DNA of 64,000 nt. Source: Sarcophilus harrisii. Its lineage: Eukaryota > Chordata > Mammalia > Dasyuromorphia > Dasyuridae. The translations under genes were made by a program, and so were the position numbers. This document shows positions 1 through 14,500 of this stretch, piece after piece (within the stretch, counting starts at the first letter, position 1; the number at the start of each line of letters is the position of its first letter). The stretch spans positions 300,877,107 through 300,941,106 of the forward strand of contig NC_045428.1 of the NCBI RefSeq assembly GCF_902635505.1, in the 5' to 3' direction. The notes under the pieces are model-generated. The model made no database searches, was not told the origin of the DNA, and saw only the letters and a list, made by a program, of their open reading frames with translations.

Positions 1-1079
1 GTAGCTTGTGAGAAAATAAAATGTTTCTCTATGTGCTTATTAGGTTACAGCTAGGGTGACCTAGGTACTAAAATGAAATATGATTATTATTTCACATGAA
101 TAAACACATCTGTAGCATAAAAATAAGGGCAATTCAAGAACATTCATTTCATCAGAGACTTCTGATTGGAATGATTTGTTGAATATATAGAATTTATGAC
201 ATTTATACAGACTATATTGCATATAAATCTATATTAAAGACACATAAATGTAGTATGAAGAACAGACAAAAGGGAGAGATAGTGATAGGAAGGTATATGT
301 AAAATGGTAAGATCTTACATCATAAAAACTGTCAGAATAGAGAGGGACAAATGAATTGGGAAAGATGTATTTTGTAGGGAATACACAGAAAAAAAAAAAA
401 AATCGCAGAATGCTAAGACCTGAACCACAGAAAACTTTCTAGTTAATGGAATAAAAAAGAGAAAGCCAATAAAGTAGAAGAAATGGTAAATCAGAGAAAT
501 ACAATATCATGAACACAGAGTAGATGAGTTTCTAGAAGCAGTGGTGGCCAACAGCAAATACTACACAGTTCAAGCAGAATAGTAACAAAGTCTCTGTATT
601 TGGTGTCAAGACTATTAGTAGTGACTTTGCAAAAATCAGTTTCAGCAATAGTAGAAACAAAAAATAATGTAAATGAAAAGAAGGCAGAAAAAAAGACTAC
701 TCATTCAAGAAAGGGTAGCAAGATCAAGAGGGGTTTTGGTTTAGGTTTTTTAAGAAAAACGTGGCTCATAATTATTTGAAGGCAAAAGGAAAGGAACTTA
801 CAGGAAGAAAGAGATGGAAGATTAGTGATCAGGAGTGAGGAAGGAATAAATGTGAAAGTTCCTGAGGATTTGGAGAGGGAGTGGAAGCTATGACAAGTGA
901 TTGTTACCTTCAGAGAAAATCCAGACTTCTTTCTCTGACACTAAATGAATGGAAGAGAGGATAGATGTAGAAACAGAAATGTGTTGAGATGACAGTAAAT
1001 AAGGGACTGCAGAAAAAGGAATACTGTGATATTTACCCACTTTTTGCTTCAAAATATCTGTCTCTACGTCTACCCTCTT
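1..1079. other. TMEM39A intron or downstream DNA without recognised content
   Basis: A-rich on the plus strand with a poly-A run at 389-402. No conserved exon, gene-like frame or repeat that I can name. Short frames here lack coding character. Confidence 0.5.
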
Positions 1080-2310
1080 ATTCTTTCTTGGTATCTCAGA
1101 GCAAGAGCTATTGTTCCTTCTCTCCAAAGCTGACTCTTCTTCTGTATCCCAGCCCTTCCACTGGTTTCTTACTTTCTGCCAACCAGGTATCCCCTATCTT
1201 AAAAACAAAACAAAGACAACAAAAAACAAAACCTTCACTTGACCTTAATATGCCCTCACCTTCTATCATTCTATTTTTTCCTCCTCTATTAGCCAAACTT
1301 CTTCAATAAATATCCCATATCTGCTGCCCCCATATCTTTATAATCTGGCTACCACCCACTGGATCCCAAGGAAATTCATCAATGACCTTCCATCTAAAAA
1401 TAATGGCCTTTTCTTAGTCCTTGTCTTCTCTAACTTCTTAATTGCATATGATCACCTTTTTTTTCCTCTTAAGATTCTCTTCCTGTGACTTCTGTAATGT
1501 TTTACTTGACTAACTACTTCTCTATAATTCCTTCCTATTTTTCATTTATAGGCATATATCAACACTCAGTCCTTAGCCCTCTACTTTTTTTTTCCCCATT
1601 TACTTCCTTAGACAGCTCTTCCACTCTCAGGGCATCAATCCTCAATTCTTTAATGATGACTCCCAAACTTACATTTTTATACTTCAGCATTCTCTAGTCC
1701 CACATTTCTAATTGTTTACAGCTCATTGTGACTGGATATCACAATCACCTGACTCAACATGCTTAAAACTGAATATCTACTTTCTCATCCTTTCAGATCC
1801 ACTAGTTTGCAGGCTGAATCGTTTATATTTGTTTCTCATTCTTCCACATTATTTTATCAAGTTCAGAAGATTTTTCTTTGCTAAGTCTCAGATTTTTACT
1901 TTTACATTCTTAATACCATGGCTCTAATCCAGGTTCTCATCACCTTTCCCCTGCATCACATACCAAAAGTCTTTTCTCACTGTACTCTGCTGGTCCATTT
2001 TACACAAATATTAACAAACCTACTGATCCTTCATTGCCTACAATATCTCAACTGTCTGTATCTATGGCTTGGTATTCCAGGAGCCTTTTCACCAACTTAC
2101 CCTTGTCTCCTACCACTTTATACCATTTTCTGCCATGGTCAGAGCCATTTCCTTATTGTCCATTAATATTCAAATTATTCTTTCCCTCAATTGTCATATG
2201 CTGTCTATTCCTTTCCACCAATCCAAATCCTAAACTTCTTTTGAAATTCAACTTACCAAACTGTCCCATCACAGACCTTTCTTTTCTCTAATTTCCCACA
2301 ATACTTAGTG
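1080..2310 (+). mobile_element. L2/CR1-type LINE fragment, decayed
   Basis: Pyrimidine-rich and L2-like in the plus orientation. Landmarks are GGCCTTTTCTTAGTCCTTGT near 1405 (L2: AATGGCCTTTTCTCAGTCCT), the stretch near 1440-1570 leading to CTCAGTCCTTAGCCCTCTAC, and the ADDSQ-like segment near 1640-1690. Frames are short and broken, so it is an old copy. Confidence 0.6.
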
Positions 2311-2319
2311 TAGACACTT

Positions 2320-2565
2320 GATTGGGTCTTATATCTGATAATGACAATGCCTGAGAAGAAAGCATTTGCAGGTGCTATTAAAGAAACAGCCTTTGATAAC
2401 TAACACATTCATCAAAGCCACATCTCTTTGGTGTTTTCAAGGCCTTTAGAAAGTGACTTTGCCCACCAATTACTTTAGTGACTGGCACATAAGAACAAGG
2501 GGACCACCCACAACAGAGACACACAGGAAAAGACACCAGGAAACATCCAATCTCCAAAGCTATTC
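2320..2565. other. Unassigned segment between two L2 pieces
   Basis: Composition changes from pyrimidine-rich L2 to a balanced sequence with GGGGACCACCCACAACAGAG near 2499. It may be an insertion in the L2 or unique DNA. No family recognised. Confidence 0.35.
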
Positions 2566-2569
2566 TACA

Positions 2570-3000
2570 CTATGACAAATTCTACTTGTTTCTTACTTTT
2601 TCTTTCCTCCAAATACTATGTATTCTGTACCAAAAGTTCAATTATGGTCTGCCTTCCAAAACCAGAAGTGAACACCCTACTTCTCCCTGTTTTAATATGC
2701 TGGTTGCAAACACTTCCAGCTTGGGAAAAGCTAATATACTCTTTGAAACTACTAATCATACCCTACCGCCTTCTCTCTCCCAAAGCTCAGCTGTACCTCT
2801 TCCTTTACTATGCTAACAATATCATACAGTCTTTCATTTGACTAGATATTGCATTTACTTATCTGGTTTTCTGCAGGGATATCATTTCCCCAAGACTTCT
2901 AACTCCTCAAAGTCTATGTCTTCATACTTTTATATTTTCTGCCATCTAGTACAGTGCTGGGCACATTGTTTCAATCTAAATATTTTGAGTAACCATTATA
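2570..3000 (+). mobile_element. L2 LINE 3' part
   Basis: Ends with TAGTACAGTGCTGGGCACATT near 2948 followed by TTTCAATCTAAATATTTTGAG, the usual L2 3' tail. Probably the continuation of the L2 at 1080-2310. Confidence 0.55.
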
Positions 3001-4436
3001 AGTATACATTGACCTGATGATTTATTTAGGTAGCAAATAAATTATAACTTAGTATCCAAAGTAAATTTTCACCTTTACATAAAGTTGTGACAATCTAAAT
3101 TAAAACATCATTAATTATTAAAACTTTACAAAATTTTATTCCACTTGCTACAGTTAATTGTACTATTGTGGACAAAAGGTGGCTATTAAAAGATGACTAC
3201 TGAAATCAATGCTTCCTGTTGCATCATGAAAGGAAATTTCATGTGCATGGAAGAAATTAAATCTTCTTTAACCTTTATTTCATTTCTCTTCTTTCTTTAC
3301 TTAAGCATTTCATAAAACTACCTTTAAAAATTATAAATCTGATTCTTGGAAGTTTTCTTAAAATGCTTTCTTTAATAAAATCTATGCAGTAGAAAGTTTT
3401 AAGATATATTTAAAACTCAAAGACTTTATAATAAAAATTATACCTTTAATTTATCAACTATGACAAACACTTATATAATCTTTTTAAAAAAAAAAAGAAT
3501 CAGTAATTCATGAATTCCCTTTAGCCCATTTTTTTTTTTTTTGCTTATCAATATTCTCACAATCCTTAAATATCAAAGAAAAAAGGCTATGACATGGATA
3601 TATAGACACAGAAAGCAACTGTCCCTCTGTAATATCAATTATAATCAATTTTAAGCTCAAGGTTAAAAGTATCACAAAAATGTGTATTGATGAGATTTTG
3701 AATAAAAATCACACTGGAAGTCAAGCACCTGGATTCAAAGAAAACTGAAGTGATAATCCAGCTTTTAGCAGCAATATCTTTTGCAGATGTAGAAAGAATA
3801 TTTTCTTCTTTCAGTCTAATTTATACTAAATTGAGAAATTATTTGGGAATTGAAAAAGCAGAAAAGATCCTCTTTCTTTTCTAGTCTATGAATATAGAGG
3901 AAGAGGAAATTAGCCATATACTTTATGTTTCTCTTATTGACCTGATTGAAGTAGTTTATTTTTATAAATGACTGTTTGGTGAATTGATATTTAAAGGAAT
4001 TAAATATATTGGAGATTTGTGCTCAAAATATATGCCTATTTTTACCTGAATAACTTTATATGTGGAAGAAAAATACCTAGAATATTTGTTGTTTTACTTC
4101 AGTAATATGATTTCAATAATTTTACCATTGATTCTTCTTAATAGCATATGGAAAAAATATAAAAACATTATTTACTCATTGAATAAGACTGATTTACATT
4201 TTTTTAAATGTTTTGGAAAACAAAATAACCAAATTGTTGCTCAATTTTCTGACGTAGTTGCAAAATTAAACTAGAAAAATGAAAATAAATCATTGCCATA
4301 AAATATATAGTATGTATCTTTAAAAAGTGAAACCTACATTTAAAATGCTGCAAATTGTAGAAAAACATATTATGGGCACAAAATCAAATGTGCTTATTTA
4401 AGAAAAAAAAATCTATCACATTAAGTTTTCTTATTT
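3001..4436. other. AT-rich intronic DNA without recognised content
   Basis: Very AT-rich with poly-A and poly-T runs near 3486 and 3530. No exon of TMEM39A, no gene-like frame and no recognisable repeat. Confidence 0.5.
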
Positions 4437-4668
4437 TGCTGTTCAGTCCTTTCAATCATATCCAATTCTCCATGATCCTATTTGAGATTTTCCTGGAGTG
4501 ATTTGCCATTTCCTTTTACAGCTCATTTTACAGATGAGGAACTGAGGCAAACAAGGTGAAGTGACTAGATCAAGAGTCAAACAGTAAGCATCTGAGGCCA
4601 GATTTGAACTCAGGAAGATGACCATCTTGACTTAGCCTGGCACTCTATTGCAACACCTAGCTGCCCTT
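4437..4668 (+). mobile_element. MAR1/MON1-type CORE-SINE
   Basis: Near full-length marsupial CORE-SINE: GCTGTTCAGTCCTTTCAATC, TGATTTGCCATTTCC, CAGATGAGGAACTGAGGCAA, GAGGCCAGATTTGAACTCAG, and the 3' end CACCTAGCTGCCC. This element type is one of the main reasons for calling the genome marsupial. Confidence 0.85.
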
Positions 4669-4879
4669 ACCAGTTTCTAATTGAAATCTAAGTTTTAATT
4701 CTATCACTGATACCAAATAGAAAGTTATCCCTTAAACTGATAGCATATTTTCTCATCAAGCCTTTTTTCTATACTGGGTGTCCATTAAAAGACTTAATAT
4801 ATTATCCAAAGCTAATCTGTCCCTCCTCCTTTGAAAGAGAAACAGTTAAAACAATTCAAATATGACAATAGAATCACTT

Positions 4880-4975
4880 GATCTCTCTGAGTTTGTTTCC
4901 TGAAATGCATAACGAGGAGGACTTGACTACAAGACTTCTAAAAGGTTCTTCCTTCTATAAAGAATTATGATTCTA
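4880..4975 (+). mobile_element. MIR fragment
   Basis: MIR 3' half: GATCTCTCTGAGTTTGTTTCC followed by a GGACTTGACTACAAGACTTC block and AAGGTTCTTCCTTCTATAA. Diverged. Confidence 0.5.
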
Positions 4976-5406
4976 ACCATACAAAGGAGCTCATTATTGA
5001 AAAATACAGCTTTTTACTTATAGTTCATTCTACACACTTATGATCATTTCTAGTGAAGTACCAAATTTATATTCTAATTGTATGCTTTAATAAAGGAGTA
5101 CAAAAATCAATAAATCAATGTCTTGACAGTTGATTATTTTACATGAGCCAAGAATATTTTTTTAAAGTTAAGTATCTGTCTAAAAAAAGCATTATAAACC
5201 TTGATCCTTTCTACAATTGATTCTTCTACACATTAAAAGCATCATACTTGTCCTCCTAATATATGAAGTGCCAATAACTCCTACCTAACAAAGCTTCCAA
5301 AATGGATGCTTTTTCTTTTAAGTATTCTAGTTCTACCATTTCTTTACTTCTCCCTATATTATTTTGCTAAGAGTCGATAACAAAATGTTAAGAATGTATT
5401 ACTCAC

Positions 5407-5561
5407 GGGTAGCCAAGGAAAAGGAGATTGAGGACTGAATGACTTCGGAAAAGATTGACCAGAGTCCAACAAAGCACCCATCCACACAAGGTAAGCAGCA
5501 CCAAACGAGCTGTTATTAGTAACACGTAGTGAATCACAGATGCTGCACCCACCTTAGAGGC
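5407..5561 (-). CDS. TMEM39A: TMEM39A exon 5 (third and fourth membrane segments)
   Basis: 155 nt, acceptor TTTCCAG above 5561 and donor GTGAGT below 5407. It encodes [20 protein letters not shown], then [20 protein letters not shown] and [11 protein letters not shown], ending with a split Pro codon. This is residues 141-191. It is the last TMEM39A exon I can see; the following exon should start with the FGVYVPLCC region and lies outside the window. Confidence 0.95.
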
Positions 5562-8500
5562 CTGGAAATTTAGAAGCATCAGATATAAGATTTCATAAAG
5601 TAGAGAATATAATAGTAATTATTTTTTTCCAAAACAAATATGGTTAAAATGAGGACACCTGGGCTTACTAATGTTCCAAGGAAAAGCCAAAAAGAAAAAA
5701 AAAGAAAAGAAAATTAAAGAAAAGAAAAGAAAACTCAACAGCCCTCCACCCAAGAAAACCCATTCAAGCGTCAACAACTTATAGTTTCTGTTTGTTTTGT
5801 TTTAAAAAATAAGATTCCAAATTAATGGAAGGGAAACAAGTATGTTGAGATTTTTAAGTTTTACAAAATGGGAATATACAGATATAGGAATCTATCCTTT
5901 TTTCTTAAATCCAATATTCTGATGGCTAAATTATGACAATGAGAAAACATTTGTCAGAACCTGGAGCCATGTAGCTCCCAATTTCCTCTTCAAAGAGGAA
6001 AAAATTAAGAAGTAGAAGGAAAAGTTGACTCTCTATAACTTCTAAGACAGTTGTCTGCTCTCATAAAAGATCAGAAGCACATGTAAAAAGAAAAAGAAAA
6101 CACAAGGAGTGTTTCCAAGGCTCTCAATCTCTCAAGTCAGGTCATGAATAGCTAAGGGCAAAGATGAGGAAGGGGAAAAATATGTAGTGATACATTGTAC
6201 AAATTAAGCTATTAGAAACAAATATCCCCTAGCCCCAGAGTGAGTAAATGCTAGTCTGTGTATTCTTCTTATGTATATTTCCTTAATATACAGGGTTGAG
6301 GTCAGAATTCTTCCCTTTAAATATTCTTCATGTTGCCATTAAATGTGGAAGTTTTAAAATGATTAAGTAGCAATAATGATAAGATGATAATGTAATATTT
6401 AAGCCTACAATGATGTACAAATTCAGTTATTCTGAATAGGTACAAACCTTATGCTTCTCCATTGATGATACCCATTCTAATTCAGCCTTATTTACCAACT
6501 TTCAGCCAAAACCTTGGAGAAGGAGCCTCAGCCATTGGACCCACTCAGCCCCATTTCCAAGGTCCCCAGGGCTGGCTGCTATTAATCAGTGAGGTAGCAG
6601 CCCAATAAATTTTAGTCCTGGCAGGAGGGAGGTGGACTTGGAGGTGGCAGAACAGGGCCCAATGGATGGGACTCACCTCTGAATGGCCTCTGAGTTGGTG
6701 GGTTTATTAGCTCCAGCACCTCCTTAAAGAGGACTGGTCTTCCTCAGGGCAGACATCCTCCCTGTTACATAGATAATAAACAAAGAGGAAACAAGAGGCA
6801 GGCAAACTAACATTAACATCTATTAAAAATCTGTACATGGTGTTTTTGGCACTCTCCCAACTAAGTTAATTTTTTTAGGAAATTAAAGGGAAAATAAGGC
6901 CATAAAACTAGTTAAAAACATGTTCAACTCAAAATCTTACAAAAAATGAATGTTGAAGACTATCTTTACAAGTAATTGGAAAAATTATTACTATTACGAT
7001 TGAAAGTTATTTTTTAATTGTTTTGGCTTTACCTACTCGTGAGCAATAAATATTGTTTCAATTGTTTAGTTCTATGTATTTGTATAAAAATGTTTTGTCA
7101 GATATATGCTCAGGTATTTTGTGCTGTCTAGGTATTTTAAATGGTTTAAAACAATACTGAATAATATTGCTGACATAATGTAGTTTCTCTATTTTTCACT
7201 TTTAGTTAAATCTATTTTAACTTTAAAATATATGTTCAAAATATTCTATTCTGTATAAAAAAACTTTTTTGGGATACAATTTGCAAAAGTTTCTTGTTGC
7301 TAAAATTGTGCTAGGAGTTGCTAAATGCTAAATCAATTTCAAGTTGGAATATATTCCACCTCAAAAGCTAATAGGAAGGATAAAGATATATTTTACTTGT
7401 AAATGGAAAGTTATCTAGACTTTTAGGGTTTGTTGCAGTAATGCCCCTTTGCTATTTCTGCAAAACAAAAATGAAGAGAGAAGAGCTCAGGGAAAGAGGA
7501 TGGAGCTGAAGTTCACACGTAATAACTTTAGTTGCAGGTTGGAAATGGCAGTAGGTACAAGAATGAATTTCTGAGAAGTATTCATAGTGGACAAAAGAGA
7601 GAAACTAAAAAGATTTTAAGGCCAAAATGGTGTAAGTCCTGAAAAAACATACTTGAGTTGGACTCTAAAATAGATTCAGAATCAGTAAGAAAGCAGCATT
7701 AAAATAAAAGCCTAGAGTAAAAACTAGGATTTTAAATTTTTTATTATTTTATTTTTCCTCAGTAAAACCAGGATTATTTTAATGTGTGACTGAGGACAGT
7801 TAAGGAAGGAAAGTGACCTAACTGAATCTAGACTTGACTTTTTAAAACAAGTTTATTCTTTGAGAATGATCTACTTTGTTAATTAATTTTACTTAAGTTC
7901 CACTGATGTAATATTACATAATTTTTGTAAATAAGTAATGAATAATACACAATTATAATCTGGACTGCAGGAAAACATCTGCATTGCATCTGGACCACTG
8001 AAATATCACTGTTACCTGCAGCAATGTATCCTCAAGAGCAGGAAAAGTATCTAAGGAAAATAACAACTGAATAAATACTGAAACTGCGAACCAAAAGTTC
8101 TGAAGTAACAACAAACATCCCAGGAGATTGGCATGAAGTAGGAAGGATAAAAGATGCAATAAAATGATAATGGGAAATAAAATAATTTCTCTTCATTGAA
8201 AACATTCCTAACAGGTTTTGTGACTACATCATCCACTATCGTTTCATTTTGCATTAGTCAAACAGCAAAAATTTTAGCTAGGTTGACTCTAGTTATGTCA
8301 ATTTTCCCATAAAAAAATGTAAAAGCCAATCCATAAGTGTCATTAAATTATTAAACTATTAATTAAAAATAGTTCATTTTCATATATTACAACAGTTTAA
8401 AAACACATTCTCCTACTCTAAGTCAGGATTGGTATAAGTATTAAATTTTTCATTTTGAAGATGAGAAAATTTAAGTCCTCAACAGGTTAAATGCCATACC

Positions 8501-11500
8501 CAAATAATAAATGAAAGACCTGGTGTTTTAAAACTCCATGTCTTCTGACTATGAATTCAGCATTTTTCCATTACAATATATATCTGTGTTTGTAAACACA
8601 GCTTTGTATACTTTTCCAAAAACATTTCTTTAGAATAGCCATATTTTCCAATACATCATTTGTCTTCATTTTAAAAGTCAGAGTCAATAATAGCAACCGC
8701 TGAATAAATCCATTCACTTTTTCCCCCCTTTCCTTTTTTTTTTGCTGAGGCAATTGGGGTTAAGCGATTTGCCCAGGATCACAGAGGTAGGACGTGTTAA
8801 GTGTCTGAGGCCAGATTTCAACTCAGATCCTCCTGACTTCGGGGCTGGTGCTCTAACCACTACACTACCTAGTTGTCTCCCATTTGCTTTTTTTATAAAA
8901 GTCACAATGAAAAAATTTCTTGGACCACCTCATTTCCTCTCTCTATAGGAAGTAGTCCAAGTTACTTAAGAAAGCAAACCCTGCATTTCAGATGGCTTAA
9001 AAGAACTTTTAGGATGTAATAATCATTAAACTGGGTTTTAAAACCTTCATTATTGAGTTCACACTCAAGACTGTGAGGTTGAATATCTTGGCACAAGGAT
9101 GTCCTTATAAACATCCCTAGTTCCATATGCAAGATGTTTCAGGCATGAAATGGTTGCCAAAGAGAACATATTTACCATTTTTCCAAAGTAAATAGGCAGA
9201 CATAACATTTCTAGTTAACATTCTTCTTACAGGCATCTTATAAAACTAACTTGGCTCAGGATCTTAATAAGCCTGAATAAAAGCAAGCAATCACTCTTTC
9301 TAAAACGTATTTTCCTTGAGAGTCTTTTAGATGAAAGATCAAGTTGAATGGTTTTCCTTTGTTCCAAATGGCACTCTACAAACACCAAGGACTATTATAT
9401 GTTTCCTCAAACTTTCTACGATGCTGAGACTAATCATTCTGATTCTAAATGAACATCCATTGACCCCCTTTTTTCCCAAGCAACTGAGATGGTTAGACAA
9501 CAAAATTCCATGAAAAAATGAAACCAAAGAACATCTTTAGTTATAAAAAATACAGAAAACTAACCTTATGTAACCTCAAATATTCACTTTTAATTCTTGC
9601 CCATAAAAACAAAGCTAAAAATTGGGACTAACTCAAAGGATTTAAATCACTTTTCAGGGTGGAGGCCTCTGACCAAACTGCTCTTTTTGCTTTGTTGAAT
9701 ATTCTTCATGGAACTAAGGCAAAATTCTCAGGTCAAGAATTACTAGCTCTGATTGCTATCTGACAAATAACAACTAGAAAACAGTACAGTATAAGAATCT
9801 AACACGGTAATAACAATACATTCTGATAAAAAAATAAAACTTCTCCCTAGAGGATGATCTTTTTTTTAAAGACTGAAATTTATATAATAATCCATAGAAC
9901 TAACTGCATGCAAAATTTGAAACTGGTAAATGGTTTTAATTTTTAAGTTGAGCTTTAAAAAATATGAAGTAATTTCTTTAATCAAATCTGTCAAATGAAC
10001 TTAAAAGGAATTTTTAAATCTATAAGCAATTCAAATTCAATACTATTCCAAAAGGAGTTATAATTTCATAATTAGGGGATGTGGGAAATTTTCTGTAAAC
10101 TATCACTCAATATAGTACAAGAAAAAGTGAGGAAACTGAGCTCTCCTTAAACAAATATTCTAACATGTTTGAGGAGAACACTTTTCTTTTATACATCATG
10201 CAATTTTTAAAAAATAATTCTTTAAAAAGTAGTAATAAGTTTTAACTTGGACACTTTTAATAACCCTAAGATCTTCAACTTGAGCCTTGAAAGAGAAAGA
10301 ACATAGCAAAATAGGCATTACCTCTGAGATGAGCGCCCAGACAAGCCTCCTTGCTAGCATCACTGTGATAAATGCAGCCAGGTGGTAATCAATGAGATGA
10401 AAATTCTAGAGAGAACAAATATTTTATCAGAAAGAAACAGACTGTATTCAGTTGAAAAGTACTATGTAGATGTTAGTTTCCAGAGAAAAGAAGTTTGCAC
10501 TAACAGTGAAGCATCTTCAAGTCATCCAAAAGTTACACTTCCTATAGGGCTACCATTATAGTCAGGGATAAAAAAATTGTAGTGTATTTTAGTGGTGCTA
10601 GAATTAGGAAACACTATTTATTATCCAACTATGACATTCTAACTGTACAGCTCTGAACAAAGTTCAGCTCTCTGAGCCTCAGTTCTCTCAGTCTGTAGAT
10701 GGGATAGTACTCGGCACTATACACCATACAGAGTTCCCTGGGAGTAAAGCACTTTTCAAACGTCAAAGTGCTATAGAAACATTAGCCACAATTCACAAAT
10801 AATTATTGGCTGACCAAAGAATTAAATATAAATTGGAAATGTCATTAAAAGTACAATTTAAAAGTTTGCATTATAGTTTAGAGCAATGGTATTAAACTCA
10901 AAATAGAAACAGATCCTTGCAGACTGCATATTGACTTAAAAAAAAAAAATCACAAACATTATATTGTACAGTATTTTTATTTATTTATTTTTTTTTTTAA
11001 ATTTCCCAATTACATTTTAACCTGGTTCCAGGCCTCTTTGAGGCCACAATTTTGACACCTCTGGTATAGAGCACAGATGACTGGAAAAGTCAAAAGATTT
11101 AAAATACATACCTAGCTCTGGTAATCTCTCAGTTGAGCATGTTAATTAAGCTTCCAAAATCTTAGGCAGTGTTTTTACTCACAAAATGGAAAAGCATTTT
11201 GGCCATAGATTTTTAGAGCTAGATAGGACCTTACATATGATCCAAACATTTTAGATGTAAAGAAATGGAGGTCCAGTGTAATGAAGTCATTTGCCCAAGG
11301 ATACACAGCTAGATCTTTGACTCAATCCACTGTTCTTTTGAGTATACCACCCTGCCTTGCCTGTCATCAACAACAATGATGGGATCTAGAACAAAATATG
11401 TATCAACTGATAGAGCAGATATAATTTGTTTTACATATTTTTGATTTTGTCTTTATATCATAATTATTTCTGAGACTCTCATTCCCTCCAGCTCCTGAGA

Positions 11501-14500
11501 TTACTCAACTTTCATTTGTGACAAAGAAAATCAATTAAACAGAAACCTCCAAAAACAATGACTACTTCTGAAAATGTCTACAACATCCTGTCCCACTTCT
11601 GAATCCTACAATGACAAGGGAGACTTGTGTCATGATCTATGTTCTAGGACCTTCACTGTTTTTCCCAATTACCCAAGGTCTGGCTTTATTTTAGTGATTT
11701 TTTTTTCATTTACATCCCTGAGGTCATTGCACATATTTTCTCCTGGTTCTGCTTATTTTGTAGATGATACAAATCTTTCCATCTTTCTTTGAATTCTTTA
11801 GAGTCATATACTTTATAATAATATTCCATTACATTTATATACTATTGTTTAAATGATGGTTACCCACTTCGTTTTCAAGTTTTTGCTTCCATAAAGAATA
11901 TTACTACAGCACATTCAATCTATTTCCTTGAGGTATATACCCAAGAACAAGACTGTTGGGCATCAAATGACAGAGATATTTTGCCACTTTTCTTGCATAA
12001 TTTTCAAATGATATCCAGAAAGATCAGTCCAATTCACAGCTTCACAAATATGGCCCTTCCTCCAGTTTTGTGTTCATACAGCCCTTGCAAAACTGAATAC
12101 TCCACCTTTCTGTCATCTTTGCAAATTTGCAGAGGATGAGATGGAATCTCAGACTTTTAATAATACTAATAATTTTAGGACAATTTCATAAAAAATTCTC
12201 AGAATGTGCAATGTTAACAAGAAAATTTCAAATTCGGATCTGTAAGTTTCTTTGAGGCTTTAGGACTAGATTATATTCATGTTAAAGATAATAATGAAGA
12301 TTCAGCAGTTATACTTTCAACATACATTTAAAAATAAAAATTCTAATCACAATGGTTGGAGTAGAAAAGTTCCTTACTTAGTCTTAAAAACTCAAGAAAA
12401 GCAGAGAGAGTCATTACAAGGACAAAGAAAATTTTAATCAACCAACAAAGAACTACTGAGTTACCTCTTAGACACTCCCCTCTGTTGGATACCATAAATC
12501 AGAAGTATCAAAGTATCAAGGGCAGCCTAAACTAGATTAAAATATAACTGTGAAATGCTTAACTATAAAGACCAATAAACACAGAACATATTTTAAAACT
12601 TGTCAATAAAAGGCCCAAAGGAATCCTTATGTACAGATTAGCAGCTTCCATTTCTATTTGAGTTTGATACTACTGCTATAAAGAATTGTGGAAGTATTAT
12701 ATGCCATAGCCTCAGCCTTCATGAAAATTACAATCTTATGGAAGAGTCAAGTAAATACAAGAAGTAAAAATTATTATGTTAACTAATTGTGTGACACATT
12801 AACTGTAAAACAGATTAGTCCAAACTTTCCTGACAATAACATATTAATCAATAGCAAGAGTTCTTAACCTGAGGGCCATGAACCTTGTTTTTAAAAAACA
12901 TTTTGATAATCTCAATGTATTATTGAGATTGTTTTTGTATTATTCATGCTTAGCAAAGTTCCTGACGCATAGTAAGCATTTAACAGAAAAGTGCTCATTG
13001 CCTTGGCTTGTTGCCATTTATACAAGTATCCATCTTCTGGATATTCTTATTCTTTTTTCACAAGGATTATCATCATCATCTATTCCCTTTGTCAACAATT
13101 AGCAGAGAGTAGGGAAGAAATCCAGGAAAATGTCACACAACAGAGCCAACTTTGGAATGCACCAAAATGTCACAACAAACTGGCTGAGTAACATTTGAGT
13201 TGGAAGCCTATGGCCTGTTGCATTTCAAAAACACAGAGCCTTCACATTTCCATTAAATTTAATATGATACTCAGAAGAGTCAAATTCACCAACTCCCCAA
13301 AGTGGAGTTTGACTATTTTTAAAATTGGTTTTTATTGAATGATACTGGCAAAAACCTAAACACCATCACTAGCATAATTCAAATTATCCCAAACTTTTGG
13401 GATTGAGTTTTGCTTTTTTAAACCCTATACCTGTGATTTCACCAGTATAGGGAAATTTCAGTGAGAAAACTCTTAACAATGAAAACTGGCAATTGTTCTA
13501 AAATATATAGTCTTCCAGAATTGCCTGAAAAAACTGAATTTACATGACTTGGCAATAACCACAGAGACAGGACTTGAACTCAGATTATCTTGACTCTAAG
13601 TCTGATTTATCTATCCATAATGCCATGCTACTCTTTGAGACAATATAATTTATTCTAGAAATACTTGTAATAGTGCAAGAAATATGCATTCACACTAGAG
13701 AATTCAGAAGTGATCCATCTCCAATTATTTTCATTCCTTCAAAACATGAACTATGAGAAAAGATTCTTGGAATAGAAATTGGACTGTGAATCACTCGATT
13801 CTTCCAAGTTTTAATGAAAAGATATTTTTGCTGTACATAATTTTTATACCTATATGAGACATATAAGAATCTAATAAGAACTAAAGGAATTTGAACTTGA
13901 AAGTCAATAAAACTTACCAGTGAAGTACAAGAAGCAGGATGATTGTAAGGATACCACCACACAGTTTTGTAGATGTTGATGTACTGAATGAACAGGGCTA
14001 CCAAAAGGTAGATGAAGAAGAGAAACTCAAAGAGTAGGCTCCCGTCCACAGGCAAGTCTGGAATCTGGCAATGACGTACAGGCTCAGGAGTGATTAAGGC
14101 TGTGATAGGAGGGACTGAAAGGCCAACAGCACTACCATTCCTGAAAACAGATAACTATAATTAATTCAAGACCTTTTTATACTTAGATGACAATAAAAAA
14201 AGGCTAAAGAGCTTTAAAAAGTACAACAGTTGTATGGACAGAATATTAAAATGATCTGTTTTACCATGTACATAGAGGGGCATGTGTTTTAAAGCCAGCA
14301 ACCCCCCTATCTGGCTCAAGTGAATGGCCATAAGTTTAGCCTCTGCTCTCTTTACTACTCTAACTCAATGTTTTCACACTCTCATACTTATTCTACTATT
14401 TTGTCCTGCTTTCTTGGTGTGCTGTTTTTCATTCTACTTACATTTTCTTTTCTTCAGTTTCCTCTACCCACCTCCCTATCAAGCCACCTGCTCTTCCCTG

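Noticed and set aside
1-5400. Search for the remaining TMEM39A exons
   Set aside because: No minus-strand sequence like FGVYVPLCCFHQ or later parts was seen; the exons are presumed outside the window.
6700-6760. Possible 7SK RNA fragment (AGAGGACTGGTCTTCCTCAG resembles GAGGACCGGTCTTCGGTCAA)
   Set aside because: Similarity stops after about 15 bases and the neighbouring 7SK parts are absent.
11335-11365. Possible 5S rRNA fragment (ATACCACCCTG)
   Set aside because: It is the end of a MIR; no further 5S sequence follows.
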